In this document: one piece after another, positions 54,708 to 62,324 of the stretch
Position numbering within the stretch: the first letter of the stretch is position 1
Layout of the letters: every line of letters begins with the position of its first letter
Origin: Flavivirga abyssicola
GTDB taxonomy: Bacteria; Bacteroidota; Bacteroidia; Flavobacteriales; Flavobacteriaceae
Reading direction: 5' to 3'
DNA: 64,000 nucleotides
Assembly (NCBI RefSeq): GCF_030540775.2
Contig: NZ_CP141266.1
Location: 2,467,001-2,531,000, forward strand
Notes under the pieces: generated by a model
Seen by the model: only the letters and a program-made list of their open reading frames with translations
Database searches by the model: none
Told to the model about the DNA's origin: nothing
Translations under genes and position numbers: made by a program

Positions 54708-56624
54708 ATGAATAAAATACTAATAATTAAAATATGTTTTGTTGCTGTTTTATTAAGTGCTTGTTCGAGCAAAAAAGATAAAACCCTAGTTGTTCAAAGT
54801 CCAAATCTGGATTTTGAATTTATGTTAAAAATAGACGATAGTTTATCTCAGCCATTTTATTCTGTTAATTATAAGAAAAAAGGTGTTGTAGGAGATTCTA
54901 AACTAGGATTTGTTTTAAACACATTGGATTTAAAATATAAATCCTACCAAATTGCAAATGTTAAACAGGTAGAAAATACTTCAATTGATACGAGTTGGAA
55001 ACCTGTTTATGGAGAAAAGAATGAATACCCCGAGATTTATAATGAATCCCTTTTTAGATTTAGCGATAGTGATAATCAAGAAATTTTTAATCTAAGGGTA
55101 CGAGCTTATAATGAAGGCATAGCTTTTCGCTATGAATTCTTAAATAATGAAGGAGATGCGATAAACATACAAAGTGAAAGCACAGAATTTTCTTTACCAC
55201 CTGATGCGATTGCTTGGACTTCGACAGAAGCGCAAGGTAAAATTGTAAAGAGGCCTGTTTCTAGTATAAAAGAAGCTGTAGAAAGACCGTTATTGGTTAA
55301 ATTACAAGATTCAATATTTCTAGCCATAGGTGAAGCTGCTTTAGTTGACTACGCTCGTATGAAGTTTGTTAATAAAGAAGGAAGCCCTGGAACTTTGGTG
55401 TCAGAATTAAGTAGTGAAGTCATAGGGAACTCCCCCTTAAAAACCCCATGGCGTTTTGTTATGGCGGCTAAGAAACCCGGAAAATTACTAGAGCATAATT
55501 ATCTTATTTTAAACTTAAACGAGCCGAATAAATTAGAGGATACATCGTGGATTAAACCTGGGAAAATTATTAGAGAAAGTACCCTTACAACAAAGGGAGG
55601 GATGGCTTGTGTTGATTTTGCAGTAAAGCATAATCTTCAATTTATAGAATTTGATGCAGGTTGGTATGGTAATGAATACGATGATGCCTCAGACGCTACT
55701 ACCATTACAATAGACCCAAGAAGGTCAAAAGGACCTTTAGATTTATTGGGAGTCATAAAATATGCCAAGAGTAAAAATATTGGAGTTGTTCTATATGTTA
55801 ACAGAAGAGCCATGGAGAAACAATTGGATGATATATTGCCTTTGCTTAGCTCTTGGGGTGTTAGTGGTGTTAAATATGGATTTGTTAATGTGGGGCCACA
55901 GAAATGGACAAGTTGGCTACATGATGCTGTTCGTAAAGCGGCCGATTATAAATTAATGATAGATACTCATGATGAATATCGCCCAACAGGTTATTCTAGA
56001 ACATACCCAAATTTTATGACTCAGGAAGGTATAAGAGGCGATGAGGAATCTCCAGAAAACAGCATGGTTCTTAACACTATTTTTACAAGAATGATTGCCG
56101 GAGCAGGTGACCAAACGAACTGCTATTTTGCGCCTAGAGTAACAGAAACAATGGGATCCCATGTTTCTCAGCTAGCCAAAGCCGTATGTGTATATAGTCC
56201 TTGGCAATTTTTGTATTGGTATGATAGACCCGAAGGTTCTGAGGCAAACGAAGAAGGTGCAGGAGGAAATAAAGAATTTATTAAAGAAGTTCCAGAATTA
56301 GCATTCTATGACGCGCTTCCTACCGTATGGGACGATACCAAAGTCATTGACGGGTATCCAGGTGAATATGCCATTATAGCAAGAAGAAGTGGAGAAGATT
56401 GGTTTGTAGGCGCTTTAAATGGTAATACGCCACGAGATATTAACTTATCATTAGACTTCTTAGAAGCGGGTAAAAACTATGAGGCCATCATCTATTCAGA
56501 CGATGAAAATGTAGATTCGTTCACCAAAGTTCGTATTGAGAAAAGAAAGGTGAGTTTAGAAGACGATTTAGTTTTTAATATAAAAAACAAAAACGGATTA
56601 GCAATTCATATAAAAGCATTATAA
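54708..56624 (+). CDS. Glycoside hydrolase family 97 lipoprotein
   Basis: The 638-residue protein has a lipoprotein signal ending LLSACSSKKDK, with basic residues after the cysteine that fit retention in the periplasm. The GH97 layout is visible: an N-terminal beta-super-sandwich (about 25-275), then a TIM barrel. FIEFDAGWYG, VLYVNRRAMEK, GVSGVKYGFVNVG (near 388) and DTHDEYRPTGYSRTYPN plus TQEGIRGDEESP (about 420-445) mark the barrel. At the place where retaining GH97 enzymes carry the nucleophile Asp (KVDF), this has Gly (KYGF), as in inverting SusB-type enzymes. The SusB base motif HEAVRPTG reads HDEYRPTG. It could act on alpha-linked glucose or galactose, or on beta-L-arabinopyranose; the sugar is not clear. 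First gene of the third block. Confidence 0.9.
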   Translation: MNKILIIKICFVAVLLSACSSKKDKTLVVQSPNLDFEFMLKIDDSLSQPFYSVNYKKKGVVGDSKLGFVLNTLDLKYKSYQIANVKQVENTSIDTSWKPVYGEKNEYPEIYNESLFRFSDSDNQEIFNLRVRAYNEGIAFRYEFLNNEGDAINIQSESTEFSLPPDAIAWTSTEAQGKIVKRPVSSIKEAVERPLLVKLQDSIFLAIGEAALVDYARMKFVNKEGSPGTLVSELSSEVIGNSPLKTPWRFVMAAKKPGKLLEHNYLILNLNEPNKLEDTSWIKPGKIIRESTLTTKGGMACVDFAVKHNLQFIEFDAGWYGNEYDDASDATTITIDPRRSKGPLDLLGVIKYAKSKNIGVVLYVNRRAMEKQLDDILPLLSSWGVSGVKYGFVNVGPQKWTSWLHDAVRKAADYKLMIDTHDEYRPTGYSRTYPNFMTQEGIRGDEESPENSMVLNTIFTRMIAGAGDQTNCYFAPRVTETMGSHVSQLAKAVCVYSPWQFLYWYDRPEGSEANEEGAGGNKEFIKEVPELAFYDALPTVWDDTKVIDGYPGEYAIIARRSGEDWFVGALNGNTPRDINLSLDFLEAGKNYEAIIYSDDENVDSFTKVRIEKRKVSLEDDLVFNIKNKNGLAIHIKAL

Positions 56625-56634
56625 CAATTTAATT

Positions 56635-58122
56635 ATGAGTAAAAATATAATAGTATGCATGTTGTCTTTATTGCTATTTGTAAACTGTAAGGAAAAGAAA
56701 CCTTCAGAAAAGGCAGAAGAACAAACCATACAATCATCACCAAACATCGTTTTTATTTTGGCGGATGATTTAGGGTTTGCAGATTTAGGGTATGCGGGTA
56801 GTGATTTATATCAAACCCCTAATATAGATAAATTGGCTAGTAAAAGTATGTATTTTACTAAGGCTCATTCTTCACATCCCACATGCCAACCCAGTCGTAT
56901 CTCTTTAATTACAGGAAAAACCCCAAGTAGATTAGGAGCTGTAAGTCATGGAAGTTTAGGTGGAGTTACTGGAGCTGGAATAGAAATGAAATCAGATGAA
57001 ATCACCTACGGAAACGTATTGCAAAAAGCAGGATATACGACTGCTCATATAGGTAAATGGCATATAGGTAGTGGTGATAATGGTCCTAAAGATAGAGGCT
57101 TTGATGTTGAGATCGCATCCAATGAATTTTGCTGCCCGGGAAGCTATAACTACCCCTATATAAGTAGAGTTCTTAATGCTGAAAAAACTAAAAAATCCGC
57201 AGTTCCCGATTTAGAATCCTATTCACCTGAAACACATTTAACCGAAGCTTTATCGGCAGAAGCAGCCAGGTTTATAGAAAACCAAAAAGGTGCCAAAAAA
57301 CCGTTCTTTCTCAACCTGTGGTATTATGCAGTGCATACACCTATGGAAGCTAATAAAGATAAGGTAGAGAAGTATAAGAAGTTAATTACCCCTGAGAACA
57401 AGCATACACATGCAACTTATGCTGCGCTGGTAGAACATTTAGATGATGGTGTAGGTACAATTATTAAAGCACTGGAAGATAATGGAATGGCAGACAATAC
57501 CATTATAATATTTATGGGCGATAATGGAGGCGAACTCAAATCGGGTATTACTAAAAATTATCCGCTTCGGGGAGGAAAAGGAATGTTTTATGAAGGAGGA
57601 ACACGTGTCCCTATGTTTGTTTATTGGCCAGGTGTTGTAAAGCCAGGAACTGTTACAAATGAACGTGTTGCAGGATGGGATATCTATCCAACATTACTTA
57701 CTATGGCGAAGGTAAAAGAAGATGTGGAACGTAATAAAAATATAGATGGGGTTGATTTAACGCCACTATTAAAAGATCCTAATGTAAAGTTTGAAAACAG
57801 GCAATTTAACTGGATAAAATATGTGTCGTTAATTCATTATGCGAATAAAAAGGAAAGAAATTGGCCTGGACGCAGTATTATAAAAGATGATTGGAAGTTA
57901 ATAGAATACTTTAATATGCCATATGCTCTTGATAGACATCAGTATCTTTTATTCAATTTAGACGAAGACCCTTCAGAAACAAAAAACCTTGCAAAAGAAA
58001 ACCCGCAAAAATTAGAAGCGCTTAAAAACGCTATGGATAAGTGGGGAGAAGATGTAAATGCTCCCAAGTATGAAATGGAAAAGTTTTATGGTGAGGTATA
58101 TAGAGCAAGTTTAACTAAATAA
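56635..58122 (+). CDS. Sulfatase (formylglycine-dependent, family S1)
   Basis: The 495-residue protein has an export or lipoprotein signal ending LFVNCKEKK. The metal-binding start of the sulfatase fold is FILADDLGFADLGYAG (two Asp at 44-45). The formylglycine signature C-x-P-S-R is HPTCQPSRISLITGK, with Cys84 the modified residue. GKWHIGSGDNGPKDRGFD and IIIFMGDNGGELKSG follow as usual. S1 sulfatases remove sulfate esters from glycans in the periplasm or at the surface. The needed maturase is not in the window. Only 10 bp separates it from the GH97 gene. The sulfate position it attacks cannot be told. Confidence 0.93.
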   Translation: MSKNIIVCMLSLLLFVNCKEKKPSEKAEEQTIQSSPNIVFILADDLGFADLGYAGSDLYQTPNIDKLASKSMYFTKAHSSHPTCQPSRISLITGKTPSRLGAVSHGSLGGVTGAGIEMKSDEITYGNVLQKAGYTTAHIGKWHIGSGDNGPKDRGFDVEIASNEFCCPGSYNYPYISRVLNAEKTKKSAVPDLESYSPETHLTEALSAEAARFIENQKGAKKPFFLNLWYYAVHTPMEANKDKVEKYKKLITPENKHTHATYAALVEHLDDGVGTIIKALEDNGMADNTIIIFMGDNGGELKSGITKNYPLRGGKGMFYEGGTRVPMFVYWPGVVKPGTVTNERVAGWDIYPTLLTMAKVKEDVERNKNIDGVDLTPLLKDPNVKFENRQFNWIKYVSLIHYANKKERNWPGRSIIKDDWKLIEYFNMPYALDRHQYLLFNLDEDPSETKNLAKENPQKLEALKNAMDKWGEDVNAPKYEMEKFYGEVYRASLTK

Positions 58123-58272
58123 TGTAACCTAAACGAATTAAACACATAAGTATAAGTTATTCATCATTTAATATTTGGTTATCCCACATATAACTAAATA
58201 AAATGAGTTCGAGATTATTTTGTAAGCAGGATGAATAAACATGAATTAAAACGAAAAATAAACACTAGAAAA

Positions 58273-60729
58273 ATGCTAAAACGATTAATCTATTTAAGTT
58301 TTCTTTTATTACCAATTCTAATATCAGGGCAAGTAGATAAGAAAATTTATCATAAGGATTGGATAGATTTCAACAAGAATGGAAGTAAGGAACCTTATGA
58401 AGATACTAAGGAGCTTGTAGAAAAACGAATAGAAGATTTGTTGTCCAGAATGACATTAGAAGAAAAAAGCTGTCAAATGGCAACGCTTTATGGTTTTGGT
58501 CGTGTTTTAAAAGATGAATTGCCTACTAAGGATTGGGTAAATGAAATTTGGAAAGATGGTATAGGTAATATAGATGAACAGCTTAATAATTTAGCATATC
58601 ACCCAGATTCAGAAACAGATAAAGCATGGCCACCTTCAAACCATGTTAAAGCATTGAACGAGATCCAACGATTTTTTATAGAAAAAACACGCTTAGGTAT
58701 TCCTGTCGATTTTACAAATGAAGGTATCCGAGGATTATGTCATGAAAAAGCGACTAGCTTTCCATCTCAAATTGGGGTAGGATCTACCTGGAATAAAAAT
58801 CTGGTGAGTCAAATTGGACGTATCACAGGAAGAGAGGCCAGGTTACTGGGATATACTAATGTATATGCTCCTATTCTTGATATAGCCAGGGATCCAAGGT
58901 GGGGTAGAACAGTTGAATGTTATAGTGAAGATCCATATTTAACAGGAGAACTTGGTTATAATATGGTTAAATCTATACAAGAGGAGCAGGTTGTGTCTAC
59001 TCCAAAACACTTTGCTATTTACAGTGCTCCAAAAGGAGGACGTGATGGTGATGCCAGAACAGATGCACACATTACTAAAAGAGAATTATTTTCATTATAC
59101 CTACACCCTTTTAAAAGAGCTATTGAAGATGCCGGAGCTTTAGGTGTTATGAGTTCTTATAACGATTATAATGGTATGCCAGTAACAGCTTCAAGCTATT
59201 TTTTAAGAGATATTCTTCGTAAATCATGGGGATTTAAAGGATACGTGGTATCCGATAGTCGTGCAGTGGAATTCATTTCAGATAAACACCGCGTAGCACA
59301 AGACCATAAAGAAGCGGTTTTAAAATCTGTAAAAGCGGGATTGAATATAAGAACAGATTTTACTATGCCCGAAGATTACATTATTCCTGTTAGGGAGTTA
59401 GTGAAAGAAGGTCAATTAAGTATAAAAACTGTAGATGATTGTGTCCGTGACATTTTAAGAGTTAAATTTTGGCAAGGACTTTTTGATACGCCTTACGGAA
59501 AGGAATTTAAAAAAGCAGATAAAACAGTATCGAATAAGAATTCTCAAAAAATATCTTACCAAGCTTCTTTAGAGTCTATTGTTTTATTGAAAAATGATAA
59601 CAAAACATTGCCTTTAGACTTTAATAAATACAAATCAGTGTTAATTACAGGGCCAAATGCTAAAGCTATTAATCATTCTATAAGTAGGTACGGGCCATCA
59701 AATATAGATGTTGTTTCAGTTTATGAGGGCATTAAAGAAAAGTTTCCAAAAGATGTTGAGATAAAATATACCAAAGGTTGTGACTTTTTTGATGAAAACT
59801 GGCCAGATTCAGAAATTATTCCGATGTCACCAGTAGATTCAGAACAAAAAGAAATTGATAAAGCTGTAGAAATTGCAAAAACAGTTGGGTTAGCCATTGT
59901 GGTAGTTGGTGATGATGAAGAAACCGTAGGAGAGTCAAGGTCAAGAACGTCTTTAGACCTTCCGGGAAATCAACAAAAATTGGTTGAAGCTGTATATAAT
60001 ACCGGAACACCAGTAGTAGTGGTTTTAATTAATGGACGTCCTTTAACAATAAATTGGATTAATAAATACGTGCCTGCAGTTGTAGAAGGATGGTTTCAAG
60101 GTAAATATGGGGGTGCTGCTATAGCAGATGTGTTGGTTGGAAATTATAATCCAGGAGGTAAATTGCCTGTGTCTTTTCCAAAAACAGTGGGGCAAATCCC
60201 CATGAATTTTCCATCAAAACCTGGAGCACAAGCAAATCAGCCTTCAAAAGGACCAAATGGCTCAGGGAAAACACGTGTGGGTGGGTTTCTATATCCTTTT
60301 GGATATGGACTTAGTTATACAACATTTGAATATTCCAATTTGTTAGTTCATTCTACAATTAATAATAATAAAAATAAAGGCGACGTAAAGGTGTCTGTTG
60401 ATATTACTAATACAGGCGACGTAAAAGGCGATGAAGTGGTGCAGCTTTATTTTTCTGATGAGGTATCTTGTGTAACGGTTTATGAAAAACAATTACGAGG
60501 TTTCGAGAGAGTTAGCTTAGAACCAAATGAAACTAAAAAAGTAAGCTTTACATTAAAACCACACGATTTTGCCCTTTATAATGAAAATATGGAATTTGTG
60601 GTAGAGTCAGGAGCTTTTAAAATAATGATTGGTAGCTCGTCTGAAGATATTAAATTAACAGCACCTCTAATTATTGATGATTTGAAGGTTTTAAGCACCA
60701 GTATAAAAATTTCAAAAACAAAAAAATAA
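58273..60729 (+). CDS. Glycoside hydrolase family 3 enzyme (PUL B)
   Basis: I prefer the ATG at 58273 (MLKRLIYLSFLLLPILISGQ, a clean signal peptide), giving 818 residues; the frame from 58231 adds 14 charged residues. Near the mature start DFNKNGSKEPYED resembles a calcium-binding loop, as in other members of this subgroup. The barrel has GRTVECYSEDPYL, STPKHFAIYSAP, SSYNDYNGMPVTAS and the nucleophile motif GYVVSDSRAV (Asp near 328). The second domain has SIVLLKNDNKTLPL and the acid/base region GDDEETVGESRSR. A fibronectin type III-like end (about 690-790) closes it. It differs clearly from the GH3 of PUL A and probably removes another sugar. The gene lies 150 bp after the sulfatase gene. Confidence 0.92.
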   Translation: MLKRLIYLSFLLLPILISGQVDKKIYHKDWIDFNKNGSKEPYEDTKELVEKRIEDLLSRMTLEEKSCQMATLYGFGRVLKDELPTKDWVNEIWKDGIGNIDEQLNNLAYHPDSETDKAWPPSNHVKALNEIQRFFIEKTRLGIPVDFTNEGIRGLCHEKATSFPSQIGVGSTWNKNLVSQIGRITGREARLLGYTNVYAPILDIARDPRWGRTVECYSEDPYLTGELGYNMVKSIQEEQVVSTPKHFAIYSAPKGGRDGDARTDAHITKRELFSLYLHPFKRAIEDAGALGVMSSYNDYNGMPVTASSYFLRDILRKSWGFKGYVVSDSRAVEFISDKHRVAQDHKEAVLKSVKAGLNIRTDFTMPEDYIIPVRELVKEGQLSIKTVDDCVRDILRVKFWQGLFDTPYGKEFKKADKTVSNKNSQKISYQASLESIVLLKNDNKTLPLDFNKYKSVLITGPNAKAINHSISRYGPSNIDVVSVYEGIKEKFPKDVEIKYTKGCDFFDENWPDSEIIPMSPVDSEQKEIDKAVEIAKTVGLAIVVVGDDEETVGESRSRTSLDLPGNQQKLVEAVYNTGTPVVVVLINGRPLTINWINKYVPAVVEGWFQGKYGGAAIADVLVGNYNPGGKLPVSFPKTVGQIPMNFPSKPGAQANQPSKGPNGSGKTRVGGFLYPFGYGLSYTTFEYSNLLVHSTINNNKNKGDVKVSVDITNTGDVKGDEVVQLYFSDEVSCVTVYEKQLRGFERVSLEPNETKKVSFTLKPHDFALYNENMEFVVESGAFKIMIGSSSEDIKLTAPLIIDDLKVLSTSIKISKTKK

Positions 60730-60761
60730 CTTAATTTAAAATATATCAGGAATAAAATAGC

Positions 60762-62225
60762 ATGAAGCATATAATTATAGTCATAGCATTAATAGGGTCA
60801 TTAAAAATAGTTTCGCAAAATAAATATGACGCTAATTGGAAGTCTATAGATAGCCGCCCAATTCCATCTTGGTATACAGACGCTAAGTTTGGAATTTTTA
60901 TTCATTGGGGACCTTATTCTGTACCGGCATTTTCAAAGGTTGGTGAATATTCAGAATGGTATTGGATGAATCTTGTAAACCCTAATAGGGTAAAAAATGG
61001 ATACCATGAAACTAACGAATTTCACAATAATGTATATGGAAAAAACTTCACCTATCCAGATTTTGTACCCCTATTTGATTGTAAAATGTATGATCCCGAT
61101 CAATGGGCAGATATTTTTCAAAAATCAGGAGCAAAATATGTTGTATTAACGTCCAAACATCATGATGGTTATACGCTTTGGCCTAGTAAAGAATCCGATA
61201 AATCGTGGGGAAGACCGTGGAGTTCGACTAATTCTGGTCCAGGAAGAGATTTATTAGGAGAGCTTACAAAAGCAGTGCGAAAAACAGATTTAAAAATGGG
61301 AATATACTATTCGCTTTATGAATGGTTCAATCCATTGTATACTTCAGATGTAGATTTATATGTAGAAAAACACATGATTCCACAATTTAAAGATGTTGTT
61401 GAGAATTATGCACCTTCTATCATTTTTACCGATGGCGAATGGGATTACCCACATACCACATGGAAATCTACAGAATTACTTTCTTGGTTATATAACGAAT
61501 CGGCTAGTAAAGAAGATGTGGTTATTAATGACCGTTGGGGTAAGGAAACGCGTCATCACCATGGAGGTTACTATACAACCGAATACGGTTCCGGAATGCC
61601 TAATGCAGATGTACCCTGGGAAGAAAATAGAGGTATGGCACATTCCTTTGGATATAGTAAAACAGAAAACATTGAAGATTACAACTCGACTCAAGAACTA
61701 CTATACATGCTTATTGATATTGTAAGTAGAGGCGGTAATTTTCTGTTAGATATAGGGCCAACGGCAGATGGTCGTATTCCTGTTATTATGCAAGAACGTT
61801 TAATAGAAATGGGAGAATGGTTAGAAATAAATGGAGAAGCCATTTACGGTACAACACTAAATAAAGAGACTTGTCAATGGACAAAAGGTAAAGTTGCAGA
61901 TGCAAAACGAGGTAGATATAAGGTGAAATATGATGTTATGAGATTAACTGTTAACCCTGAAGCTGGCTTTGCAGCTAAAGAAGCTTTTTTTACTAAAAAA
62001 GGAACAGACCTTTATGCGATTTGTCCTGTATTTCCAAAGAACCAATTGACTGTAAAGAATGTAACATTAAAATCAGGAGCAAAAATTGAGTTGTTGGGTT
62101 ACGACAAGGCTTTAAATTGGAAACAGCAAGGAGCAAATGTTATTATAGATGTTCCGGCATTAAGTCCGTCTGAAGCTCCGTGTGAATATGCATGGACATT
62201 TAAAATGTCGGGCATAAAAAATTAA
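60762..62225 (+). CDS. Glycoside hydrolase family 29 alpha-L-fucosidase
   Basis: The 487-residue protein has a signal peptide (about 1-19, ending KIVSQ). The GH29 barrel begins WYTDAKFGIFIHWGPYSVPAF and has EYSEWYW, VLTSKHHDGYTLWPS (His133-His134) and GIYYSLYEW. The nucleophile motif is IIFTDGEWDYP, with Asp224. It lies in the middle of the enzyme block, 32 bp after the GH3 gene. GH29 releases alpha-L-fucose with retention; the GEWDYP region is usual for fucosidases from marine PULs. The exact linkage specificity cannot be told. Confidence 0.93.
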   Translation: MKHIIIVIALIGSLKIVSQNKYDANWKSIDSRPIPSWYTDAKFGIFIHWGPYSVPAFSKVGEYSEWYWMNLVNPNRVKNGYHETNEFHNNVYGKNFTYPDFVPLFDCKMYDPDQWADIFQKSGAKYVVLTSKHHDGYTLWPSKESDKSWGRPWSSTNSGPGRDLLGELTKAVRKTDLKMGIYYSLYEWFNPLYTSDVDLYVEKHMIPQFKDVVENYAPSIIFTDGEWDYPHTTWKSTELLSWLYNESASKEDVVINDRWGKETRHHHGGYYTTEYGSGMPNADVPWEENRGMAHSFGYSKTENIEDYNSTQELLYMLIDIVSRGGNFLLDIGPTADGRIPVIMQERLIEMGEWLEINGEAIYGTTLNKETCQWTKGKVADAKRGRYKVKYDVMRLTVNPEAGFAAKEAFFTKKGTDLYAICPVFPKNQLTVKNVTLKSGAKIELLGYDKALNWKQQGANVIIDVPALSPSEAPCEYAWTFKMSGIKN

Positions 62226-62324
62226 AAGAGGGCATCCTACAATGTTATTAACTCGCTCACTAGAATATTTCAATATTTAATATATTAACGTCACGTCCAA
62301 TTGACGATGTATTAAATTCAAAAG

